Shown here: positions 1-6,710 of the stretch, in pieces
How the letters are laid out: every line of letters starts with the position of its first letter
Numbering within the stretch: the stretch's first letter is position 1
Origin: UBA9926 sp964524295
GTDB lineage: Bacteria; Pseudomonadota; Gammaproteobacteria; Pseudomonadales; Azotimanducaceae
DNA length: 13,775 nt
Reading direction: 5' to 3'
Assembly: GCA_964524295.1 (NCBI GenBank)
Contig: CAZGCW010000102.1
Coordinates: forward strand, 1-13,775
The notes under the pieces: model-generated
What the model saw: only the letters and a program-made list of their open reading frames with translations
Told to the model about the DNA's origin: nothing
Databases searched by the model: none
Position numbers and translations under genes: made by a program

Positions 1-68
1 CCTGCTGTTTCAGTTGATGACGTTGGTTGAAGGGCAATTGTAGCGCGATTAAGGGAGGGATTCTCCTC

Positions 69-1142
69 ATGATTAGCATTTTAAGATGGTCTATGTTGGT
101 AATACTCTTGATCATGGGTCAGCTCCAGGCAGATGAGCTATTGAGGCCCGAACATCCTGATCGATATAGTGTAAAAAAGGGAGATACGCTCTGGGATATT
201 GCTTCATTGTTTCTTAATGAAGCATGGCACTGGCCGCAAATATGGGAACTCAATCCGGAAATTGAAAATCCTCATCTGATTTATCCTGGCGATAGTCTCA
301 GCCTGATTTATATAGATGGCCAACCCAAACTGGATTTAACCCGAGGTGATGATTCCAGGACCGTTGTACTTAAAGTGAACAGGTCCGATGCGGGTAGTGA
401 AAAGTTGTCCCCTAGAGTCAGAGCAGAACCATTAGTGAGTGGTATTCCTGCTATATCTTTGGAAGATGTTTCAAGTTGGTTTGCCGAGGGTCGGATTGTT
501 GAAAAAGAATCCCTGGCAAATGCGCCTTATATACTCGCAGGGGTGTCAGACCGGTTGATATTTGGCCCAGGTGACCGATTCTATGGACGGGGCAGCTGGC
601 CAGAATTGACTTCTGTTTTTGGTGTTTTCAGGGAAGGTCGAATTTATAAGGATCCTGATAGCAAAGAAATTCTGGGTTATGAGGCCCGGGCCGTTGGTAT
701 GGCTCGGATGGTCAAAAGAGAACGCGATCTTGCTACTTTTGAGCTACTGTCTGTGGAAGAGGACGTTAGGGTGACAGATCGCCTTCTACCGACGGAAGAA
801 AGGAAAGTGCAGCCGACTTTTTATCCTAAACCCCCGGATCGAGGGGTCAGTGGTACGATTATCGCGATTGGTAAAGGCTTGAGTATGGTGGGTAAAAACG
901 GGGTTACTGTACTTAACCGCGGTGAAATTGATGGATTAACCGCTGGCACGGTTTTGGCCCTGTACAAGAAAGGAGAAATCGTTAGGGATAGGGTCAAGGG
1001 AGACCGAGTCACGTTGCCGGCAGAGCGAGTTGGCCTGATCATGGTCTACCGTAGTTTNNNNNNNNNNCAAAAAATGGCCTATGGCATTGTCTTAGACACT
1101 ACGGAACCGGTGCAGGTTGGCGATCAGATTTCTGAACCTTGA
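69..1142 (+). CDS. Secreted LysM peptidoglycan-binding protein
   Basis: Exported protein of about 357 residues, probably binding cell-wall glycan in the periplasm. I chose the ATG at 69 because GGAGG at 54-58 lies 10 bases upstream and the protein then opens with a normal signal peptide: a basic start, a hydrophobic core and a likely cleavage after LQA near residue 22. A TTG at 27 would only add 14 unlikely residues. A LysM domain covers about residues 33-80 (YSVKKGDTLWDIA, then WPQIWELNP and LIYPGD). The remaining ~270 residues are beta-rich with no catalytic motif that I recognise. The layout fits the LysM protein encoded beside dprA in Pseudomonas and other gammaproteobacteria. Ten Ns at 1058-1067 interrupt the C-terminal part, so about four residues are unknown. 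The frame is open on both sides and the end, from KMAYG onward, looks normal. Confidence 0.88.
   Translation: MISILRWSMLVILLIMGQLQADELLRPEHPDRYSVKKGDTLWDIASLFLNEAWHWPQIWELNPEIENPHLIYPGDSLSLIYIDGQPKLDLTRGDDSRTVVLKVNRSDAGSEKLSPRVRAEPLVSGIPAISLEDVSSWFAEGRIVEKESLANAPYILAGVSDRLIFGPGDRFYGRGSWPELTSVFGVFREGRIYKDPDSKEILGYEARAVGMARMVKRERDLATFELLSVEEDVRVTDRLLPTEERKVQPTFYPKPPDRGVSGTIIAIGKGLSMVGKNGVTVLNRGEIDGLTAGTVLALYKKGEIVRDRVKGDRVTLPAERVGLIMVYRSXXXXQKMAYGIVLDTTEPVQVGDQISEP
1058..1067. other. Assembly gap of 10 Ns inside the LysM gene
   Basis: Ten undetermined bases lie between YRS and QKMAYG of the LysM protein. The number preserves the reading frame, but a round ten is a common placeholder. As I recall the family, about one or two residues separate the phenylalanine after YRS from the K-M/V-A/S-Y motif, so the true gap may be shorter than drawn. 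That last point is inference. Confidence 0.95.
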
Positions 1143-1234
1143 CCCGTCCTTTGCTGGGCAATAACTGACTTACTTTGTAGCTAACAACGGCTGGTCAGCA
1201 CCGTCTTTTAATACCATAGTTGGAATCGGTTTGA

Positions 1235-1263
1235 TTAACGTCCGGCTGGGTGGGCATTAAAAT
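1235..1263 (+). promoter_or_regulatory. Sigma-70-like promoter candidate upstream of dprA
   Basis: TTAACG (1235-1240, four of six matches to the -35 consensus) is 17 bp from TAAAAT (1258-1263, five of six matches to the -10). A start near 1270 would give dprA a leader of about 290 nt containing the repeat array. This rests on motif matching in AT-rich DNA only. Confidence 0.3.
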
Positions 1264-1320
1264 AGAGGCTCAAAGGTAAGCTATTTTTTTACCCTGCTTT
1301 TATCTCAAGCAGCAATATCC

Positions 1321-1366
1321 AAAGCTCGAATTCAAAGCTCGAATTCAAAGCTCGAATTCAAAGCTC
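1321..1366. repeat. 13-bp tandem repeat, 3.5 copies
   Basis: The unit AAAGCTCGAATTC occurs three times without error (1321-1333, 1334-1346, 1347-1359), followed by a partial AAAGCTC (1360-1366). Decayed pieces (AAAACT, AAAGCTCG, AAGCT, AAAGC) continue to about 1390. Each full unit contains the palindrome GAATTC. The unit length is not a multiple of three, which suits non-coding DNA. It lies in the presumed dprA leader. Confidence 0.95.
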
Positions 1367-1435
1367 AAAACTAAAGCTCGAAGCTAAAGCACCTAAAATT
1401 CAAATGGTTGCCTACCGTTTAATTCGGGGAGAACG

Positions 1436-1486
1436 ATGCCAGAAATGATTGTTTTTGAGGTGGTTTACATCAGCATCTTTTCTTAG
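1436..1486 (+). CDS. Possible 16-codon leader ORF
   Basis: ATG at 1436 follows GGGGAGAA (1427-1434) at very short spacing and opens MPEMIVFEVVYISIFS before TAG. It lies 76 bp before dprA. Nothing about the peptide is recognisable, and an ORF this short arises easily by chance; the purine-rich site in front is the only reason to list it. Confidence 0.15.
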   Translation: MPEMIVFEVVYISIFS

Positions 1487-1562
1487 AAAGCTTACGCTGC
1501 ATCCAGCTCCACGATAAAAAACCAGTTGAGACCCGTTCTTTCGTTAGCAGGTTGAAAGTGCC

Positions 1563-2441
1563 ATGGATGCAGTGTACAGACAGTGGTTAACCCAGCCAGA
1601 CCAGTATTTACTGAGCCTGGGCCAAGTACCCTATCCAGCATTGTTGAACGAAATCGCTGACCCACCTGAGTTACTTTTTGCAAAAGGTGATCTCGCTTTA
1701 TTGCGGCAACCGGCCATAGCGATGGTAGGCAGTCGAAAACCTTCCTTAGCAGGGTTGCAGCAAGCTCGTAGTTTTGCCCAGCAGTTAGCTGCCTTGGGTT
1801 GGGTGATCGTCAGTGGTATGGCTATCGGCATTGATGCCGCTTGTCATCGCGGAGCCCTTGATGTGGGTGGTCGCACCATAGCGGTGCTCGGCTGTGGTTG
1901 TGATGTTAAGTATCCGGCAAGTAACAATGCCCTAGGTAAAGAGATCCGTGAAACGGGTTTGGTACTCTCCGAGTATCCACCGGGGACACCCCCTTTGCCG
2001 GGTAATTTTCCGAAGCGGAACAGAATCATAACGGGTTTAGCCCAGGGAACATTGATAGTCGAAGCCAGGCTGAAAAGTGGATCGCTAATATCGGCACACA
2101 CGGCACTGGATCAAAATAGAGAGGTTTTTGCAATCCCGGGCCCGGTTCAGTATGGACACTATAGCGGTTGTCATGAATTGATTCGGTCAGGTGCTGTACT
2201 GACTGAAACCATAGCCGATGTGGTGGGAGAATTAACCTCGATGGGTGCGGTAGGAGTGGCCTGTAGTGCAGATTCTGAATCAATTTTACTGGCTTTGATT
2301 GATGACCAACCCGTGTCCTATGCCTCGTTATTGAAAGAAACTGGTTTTAGTATGCGAAATCTGTCAAGCCAGTTAAGCGAATTAGAAATCGCCGGTCGGA
2401 TCATTAATTCTGCTGAAGGTTATCATCGAGCTTTAATATGA
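1563..2441 (+). CDS. dprA: DprA/Smf DNA-processing protein, lacking the N-terminal SAM-like domain
   Basis: DprA binds incoming single-stranded DNA and loads RecA during natural transformation; it is also kept in many species not known to be competent. The Rossmann-fold core is complete: VGSRKPS near 55-61, GMAIGIDAACHRGAL near 85-99, AVLGCG near 107-112, SEYPPGTPPLPGNFPKRNRI near 136-155, SGSLISA near 172-178 and EVFAIPG near 187-193. A C-terminal winged-helix (DML1-type) domain follows at about 238-292. At 292 residues it is some 70-80 shorter than typical proteobacterial DprA (about 360-390) because it begins just before the core, at WLTQPDQYLLSL. A TAG at 1545-1547 blocks upstream extension in frame. 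The usual arginine in GLARGID is isoleucine here. The ribosome-binding site is weak. Either the gene is 5'-truncated but still codes the DNA-binding core, or upstream sequence is misassembled. Confidence 0.9.
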   Translation: MDAVYRQWLTQPDQYLLSLGQVPYPALLNEIADPPELLFAKGDLALLRQPAIAMVGSRKPSLAGLQQARSFAQQLAALGWVIVSGMAIGIDAACHRGALDVGGRTIAVLGCGCDVKYPASNNALGKEIRETGLVLSEYPPGTPPLPGNFPKRNRIITGLAQGTLIVEARLKSGSLISAHTALDQNREVFAIPGPVQYGHYSGCHELIRSGAVLTETIADVVGELTSMGAVGVACSADSESILLALIDDQPVSYASLLKETGFSMRNLSSQLSELEIAGRIINSAEGYHRALI

Positions 2442-2558
2442 GCCTTGATATGAGCCTGGATAGGGTTTTTTTGCTGGAATGAAAACTATTTTTGGATATC
2501 TCATTGAATGGCTTCTCCTCCTTAGGTAACGTTTCAGTTTTTAATCGAGGAATAGGTT

Positions 2559-3068
2559 ATGGCAGATGCTTTCGCAGCCATTTTGATGGGATCAGAATCT
2601 GATCTTCCCGTTATGCGCTCCAGCATGGATGTATTGGAGCAGTTTTCAATTCGATATGAGGTCCGTATTACTTCGGCTCATCGTACACCGAAGGATACTC
2701 AGGATTTTGTCCATGACGCTGAACTAAGAGGCTGTAAGGTCTTTATTGCGGCGGCCGGGATGGCGGCGCATCTGGCAGGAGCGGTTGCTGCTCAGACCGT
2801 TAAACCTGTGATTGGTGTTCCCATTGATGCCGGTTCACTGCAGGGTATAGACGCGTTGTTGTCGACGGTACAAATGCCGGGGGGTATTCCAGTCGCATGC
2901 GTTGCTATTGGTAAAGCGGGTGCAAAAAATGCGGCTTATCTAGCGGTTCAGATAATGGCCGTTGATGATGAAGTCCTGGCGGAAAAATTGACTGCTGAAC
3001 GTGCAGACAATGCCAGTAAAATTCGTGCGAGCAATCTGGCTGTCAATCAGAATCTTGAAACACAGTGA
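2559..3068 (+). CDS. purE: PurE, N5-carboxyaminoimidazole ribonucleotide mutase
   Basis: Cytosolic purine-synthesis enzyme that makes 4-carboxy-aminoimidazole ribonucleotide. At 169 residues it has normal length. The signature GSESD (11-15) and SAHRTP with active-site His41 are present, followed by AAAGMAAHLAG and STVQMPGGIPVACVAIG. GAGG at 2547-2550 gives a good ribosome-binding site 8 bases before the ATG. The stop overlaps the GTG of tsaC. Class I PurE acts on the product of PurK (N5-CAIR synthetase), yet no purK follows, whereas many gammaproteobacteria have purE-purK in this neighbourhood. The GMAAHLAG and LSTVQMPGG segments differ from the E. coli form (GGAAHLPG, YSIVQMPRG) and remind me of PurE from deltaproteobacteria and clostridia. 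That comparison is from memory. Confidence 0.93.
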   Translation: MADAFAAILMGSESDLPVMRSSMDVLEQFSIRYEVRITSAHRTPKDTQDFVHDAELRGCKVFIAAAGMAAHLAGAVAAQTVKPVIGVPIDAGSLQGIDALLSTVQMPGGIPVACVAIGKAGAKNAAYLAVQIMAVDDEVLAEKLTAERADNASKIRASNLAVNQNLETQ

Positions 3069-3640
3069 TACTAAGCCAATCAGATCAGAGCTTGGATGGT
3101 CTTTCTAAACTATGCAACGATGGCGTTATTGCCTATCCGACCGAAGGTGTATGGGGGTTAGGTTGCCTACCTTCATCGGAAATCGCAGTACACCGTATAC
3201 TTGCTTTAAAACAGCGGCAGCAAGAGCAGGGTTTGATTTTGATTGCAGGAGAGATGGGTCACTTTGCTGACTACCTCGAGGGCTTATCGAATCATAAATT
3301 GGCTGCGTTAAGACAAACCTGGCCAGGGCCGGTGACGTTTCTGGTTCCGGATAATGGCTCTTGTCCTGAATGGATTAAGGGTAGTCATAGTTCTGTCGCC
3401 TTGAGGGTCAGCGCTCATCCAGTAGTGCAGTCGCTGTGTAAACGGGTCGATGGACCTATAGTTTCAACTTCTGCTAATCGAAGTGGTCGTGCTCCGGCAA
3501 AAAGTGCGGCCGAGGTTAGAAGCATCTTCGGAAATGAAATTGATTGTATTGTGCCCGGTGAATTGAGTGGAGCTGATGGCCCGAGTGAAATCAGGGACTT
3601 GCTCAGTGGGGAGATCATACGGCAGGGTTCAATCCAGTGA
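3065..3640 (+). CDS. tsaC: TsaC/YrdC threonylcarbamoyl-AMP synthase
   Basis: Makes L-threonylcarbamoyl-adenylate from threonine, bicarbonate and ATP, the first step of t6A modification of ANN-decoding tRNAs. Its 191 residues match the short TsaC type (E. coli 190), not the longer Sua5. Family motifs in order: YPTEGVWGLGC (24-34), LKQRQQEQGLILIA (48-61), WPGPVTFLVP (86-95), ALRVSAHPV (112-120), STSANRSG (134-141), and a C-terminal PSEIRDLLSGEIIRQG close to the E. coli ending. The lysine usually preceding GLIL is glutamine here. The start is GTG inside a GTGA overlap with the purE stop, which implies translational coupling. No internal ATG is suitably placed. Confidence 0.94.
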   Translation: MILSQSDQSLDGLSKLCNDGVIAYPTEGVWGLGCLPSSEIAVHRILALKQRQQEQGLILIAGEMGHFADYLEGLSNHKLAALRQTWPGPVTFLVPDNGSCPEWIKGSHSSVALRVSAHPVVQSLCKRVDGPIVSTSANRSGRAPAKSAAEVRSIFGNEIDCIVPGELSGADGPSEIRDLLSGEIIRQGSIQ

Positions 3641-4452
3641 TTCTGCTCGCGGTGTTTGGTAATCCTATTGGGCATAGTCGTTCTCCCGTCATACATGAAG
3701 CCTTTGCTGAACAGTTTGGTATCGCGTTGCGTTATGAAAAAATTCTGGTGCAACCGGGTTTGTTTCCGGAAGCGGTGAGTGCATTTCGTGATCGAGGTGC
3801 AACTGGGTTTAATATCACCGTACCTTTTAAGGTCGATGGGTTTAATTTAGTCAGTCATCATGATCAAACAGCCCAGACCACGGGAGTTGTTAATACCGTG
3901 AGCTTAACCGAAAAGGGCGAACTCATTGGTTACAACACGGATGGGCCCGGGTTAGTCAGGGATTTAAAGGCTCGTCTGAAATGGCCACTCAAAGACCGGA
4001 AGATTCTTGTGCTCGGCGCCGGCGGAGCCGTCCAGGGTATCATTGCTTCATTGCTTAGCGAAGCTCCTTCTGAATTAACCCTTTGGAATCGATCTTCGCA
4101 GCGAGCGGTGGAAATAGCGGGCTCGTTTTCAGACTCCCGAGTCACTGCCAAGATGGACGCAGAGCTTCAAAGTTCCTATGACCTGGTGATCAATGGCACG
4201 TCAGCCGGACTCAGTGGGTCCGTTCCGTTGATTCCAAGGCGTGTCCTGGGTACAGATACGCAGTGTTATGACATGATGTATGGCGAGGAAAAGACCCATT
4301 TTTTAAAGTGGTGTTGCCTGGATCAGGACCGGCCCTGCGCTGATGGGTTGGGTATGTTGATTGAACAGGCCGCCCTTGCCTTCTCTATCTGGTTTGATCG
4401 AGAACCCGATACTCATCCAGTCTTTATGCAACTGCGTCATGGATCTTTTTGA
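3637..4452 (+). CDS. aroE: Shikimate dehydrogenase (NADP+)
   Basis: Reduces 3-dehydroshikimate to shikimate in chorismate and aromatic amino acid synthesis. Length is 271 residues, as usual. The substrate-binding loop GNPIGHSRSP is at 8-17, catalytic Lys65 lies in NITVPFK, the paired Asp102 in YNTDGPG, and the Rossmann loop GAGGAVQG at 127-134. NRSSQR (151-156) is the NADP(H)-discriminating loop, and EQAALAFSIWF near the C-terminus is the family ending. The glycine loop has Gln where Arg is common. The start is GTG within a GTGA overlap with the tsaC stop, so purE, tsaC and aroE form one coupled unit. Confidence 0.95.
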   Translation: MILLAVFGNPIGHSRSPVIHEAFAEQFGIALRYEKILVQPGLFPEAVSAFRDRGATGFNITVPFKVDGFNLVSHHDQTAQTTGVVNTVSLTEKGELIGYNTDGPGLVRDLKARLKWPLKDRKILVLGAGGAVQGIIASLLSEAPSELTLWNRSSQRAVEIAGSFSDSRVTAKMDAELQSSYDLVINGTSAGLSGSVPLIPRRVLGTDTQCYDMMYGEEKTHFLKWCCLDQDRPCADGLGMLIEQAALAFSIWFDREPDTHPVFMQLRHGSF

Positions 4453-4478
4453 GGCAGATTATCTTTAAGGAAACAACC

Positions 4479-6521
4479 ATGGACAACCCCTTACTAATGG
4501 CTCAAGAGCTACCCGCGTTCAGCGCCGTTCGTCCAGAACATGTTACGCCAGCCATTGAACAACTGATTGCCGAAAATCAGGCGGCCATTGCTGCTCTGAA
4601 GCAATCCCAATCCAGGAATTTTGGCGATATGGTTAATCAACTCGACGAACTCGAAGATCGTCTTAACAAGGCTTGGTCCCCGGTCAGCCATATGAATTCA
4701 GTGGTCAATAATGACGAACTCAGGGAGGTATATAATCAGTGTTTGTCTTTGCTTAATGAGTATTCAACGAGGCTCCGCCAGGATCAGGGCTTGTTTGCTA
4801 TCTATCAGGGTCTTGAGCAGAGTGACGACTTTGCTACCCTGAGCCCGGCACGGCGCCAAGCGACCCACCATGCGCTGCGGGATTTCCGACTCTCTGGTGT
4901 TGATTTGACTGGTGAAGTCAAAGAGCAGTGTGCGGGTATCAAAAAGAAGTTATCTGAATTAACCAGTCGTTTTTCTGAACATGTTATGGATGCCACGGAT
5001 AGCTGGCATAAATTGATTGTTGATGTCGATGATTTGCGAGGGTTGCCTGATAATGCGATTGCACTGACGCGACAAAGTGCAGAACGGCAAAATCAATCGG
5101 GTTATTTACTGACCCTGGATTTTCCATGTTATGCACCGGTGATGACGCACTGTGAAAATCGTGATCTGCGCAAGGAAATGTATATCGCCTTCACTACCAG
5201 GGCATCCGATCAGGGCCCAGGGTCAGCTGATTTTGATAATAGCCAGCTGATGCAGGATATATTAATTCAGCGAAAAGCATTGGCGGGAATTTTAGGCTTT
5301 GAAAATTTCGCGGAGCTCAGTTTGGCGACCAAAATGGCTGAAACACCGAATCAAGTCTTGGTGTTTTTGATGGAACTGGCGGAAAAATCTAAACGGGTCG
5401 CTGATCAGGAGTTTGCTGAGATAGAAAAATTCGCGTCAGAGCATTTGGGATTACCTGAACTCCAGCCATGGGATGTCAGCTTTTGTTCAGAAAAACTGAA
5501 AATGGAAAAATTTGATCTATCCGACGAGCAGCTGAGGCCTTATTTCCCGTTGCCCGTGGTGATCAAGGGTATGTTCGAGGTCGTTGGCAAACTGTTTGAT
5601 ATTCAGGTTAGAGAATCAACTGAAATAGAAACCTGGCATGCGGATGTAACCACTTTTGATCTATTTCGTGATGATTCGCTGATCGCTCGTTTTTACCTGG
5701 ATTTGTATGCACGACCCAAGAAAAGCGGTGGCGCGTGGATGGCTGAGTGTAGAACCCGTCGTACCTGTTTGGATGGACACTTGCAGTTACCGGTGGCCTA
5801 CTTGACCTGTAACTTCCCAAGCCCTCTGGGAGAAACCGCTTCCTTGCTGAGTCATTCAGATGTGGTCACCCTGTTCCATGAATTTGGACATGGATTGCAC
5901 CATATGCTGACCCGGATTGATTGCGCGCCGGTGTCCGGAATTAACGGGGTTGCCTGGGATGCGGTTGAGTTACCGAGCCAATTCTTGGAAAACTGGTGTT
6001 GGGAACGAGAATCTTTGCCTTTGATTTCAGCCCATTACCAGACGGGTGAACCTTTACCAGAAGATTTGCTCGATAAAATGCTGACAGCGAAGAATTTTCA
6101 GTCTGGTATGCAGATGGTTCGACAGCTTGAATTCGCCCTGTTTGACCTGCGCCTGCATATGGAATTTGATGAACATAAAGATAACCAGATTCAAGTTATT
6201 CTCGATCAGGTTCGCAGTGAGGTGTCGGTTATTCCCACCAGGGGAGACAATCGATTTCAGCACGCTTTCAGTCATATTTTTGGTAGCGATGATGGCTATG
6301 AAGCTGGTTATTACAGTTACAAGTGGGCGGAAGTGTTATCCGCAGATGCTTTTTCGAAGTTTCGGGAAGAAGGTATTTTCAATAGGCAAACCGGAGAATT
6401 ATTTTTGTCAACGGTTCTCGAACAGGGTGGTTCGAAGGATCCGATGGATTTGTTTACGGCTTTTCGTGGGAGAAAACCGACCGTAGATGCGCTTTTAAGG
6501 CAGGAAGGGATCGTAGATTGA
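4479..6521 (+). CDS. prlC: Oligopeptidase A (M3 family zinc metallopeptidase)
   Basis: Cytosolic metallopeptidase that degrades short peptides, including cleaved signal peptides. The ATG at 4479 gives 680 residues, the length of E. coli PrlC/OpdA, and has AAGGA about 8 bases upstream; the longer ORF from TTG at 4449 would overlap the aroE stop. The zinc site is intact: HEFGH at 467-471, embedded in LFHEFGHGLHHML, and a third ligand glutamate about 30 residues after the first histidine in WDAVELPSQFLENWCWE. The long helical N-terminal half is typical of M3 enzymes. The C-terminal segment with HIFGSDDGYEAGYYSYKWAE carries the conserved Tyr/His residues that contact substrate. It starts 26 bp after aroE and may be co-transcribed with it. 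Confidence 0.96.
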   Translation: MDNPLLMAQELPAFSAVRPEHVTPAIEQLIAENQAAIAALKQSQSRNFGDMVNQLDELEDRLNKAWSPVSHMNSVVNNDELREVYNQCLSLLNEYSTRLRQDQGLFAIYQGLEQSDDFATLSPARRQATHHALRDFRLSGVDLTGEVKEQCAGIKKKLSELTSRFSEHVMDATDSWHKLIVDVDDLRGLPDNAIALTRQSAERQNQSGYLLTLDFPCYAPVMTHCENRDLRKEMYIAFTTRASDQGPGSADFDNSQLMQDILIQRKALAGILGFENFAELSLATKMAETPNQVLVFLMELAEKSKRVADQEFAEIEKFASEHLGLPELQPWDVSFCSEKLKMEKFDLSDEQLRPYFPLPVVIKGMFEVVGKLFDIQVRESTEIETWHADVTTFDLFRDDSLIARFYLDLYARPKKSGGAWMAECRTRRTCLDGHLQLPVAYLTCNFPSPLGETASLLSHSDVVTLFHEFGHGLHHMLTRIDCAPVSGINGVAWDAVELPSQFLENWCWERESLPLISAHYQTGEPLPEDLLDKMLTAKNFQSGMQMVRQLEFALFDLRLHMEFDEHKDNQIQVILDQVRSEVSVIPTRGDNRFQHAFSHIFGSDDGYEAGYYSYKWAEVLSADAFSKFREEGIFNRQTGELFLSTVLEQGGSKDPMDLFTAFRGRKPTVDALLRQEGIVD

Positions 6522-6710
6522 ACGGGTAGTTTGTCGCCCAGGAGTGCTTAAAAAGGTGAAACCGATGCAATAATTCGGGTCATTAAACTGAAAATAACGG
6601 GTTGATGTTGCGATTAATGTACAGATCGATGCAATGAACCATGAATTTGCTCGCTAGTTTAGTTACAATCCGTGTCGAATTTCAGACTCCAATCACCGGT
6701 ATCTTGAGTC

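Larger units (their letters stand above)
1143..1562. other. Gene-poor spacer between LysM gene and dprA
   Basis: These 420 bases have no convincing long gene; all three plus-strand frames are broken by stops. They hold a promoter-like pair (1235-1263), a 13-bp tandem repeat (1321-1366 with degenerate continuation to about 1390) and a 16-codon ORF with a good ribosome-binding site (1436-1486). I looked here for the missing N-terminal domain of DprA in all three forward frames and did not recognise any remnant. I see no clear intrinsic terminator for the LysM gene. Confidence 0.7.

Noticed and set aside
1275..1293. GGTAA/TTACC stem as a terminator for the LysM gene
   Set aside because: The stem is 5 bp, AT-rich and lacks a T-run after the hairpin.
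1321..1366. The tandem repeat as a CRISPR array
   Set aside because: Units are directly contiguous 13-mers with no spacers, and no cas genes are present.
1492..1683. 63-codon minus-strand ORF overlapping the dprA start
   Set aside because: It runs antisense to conserved dprA core codons and shows no family features.
2527..2534. AACGTTT core resembling a PurR operator upstream of purE
   Set aside because: Only the central 7 bases match; the flanking positions of the PurR consensus do not, and many gammaproteobacteria outside the enterics and Vibrio lack PurR.
6127..6486. 119-codon ORF on the plus strand inside prlC
   Set aside because: It is an alternative frame of prlC, which has all its catalytic residues in the main frame; the shadow ORF has no recognisable domain.
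6647..6669. TTGCTC and TACAAT as a cyoE promoter
   Set aside because: The spacing is only 11 bp and no better -35 lies 16-18 bp upstream of TACAAT; the -10-like box alone is not enough to annotate.
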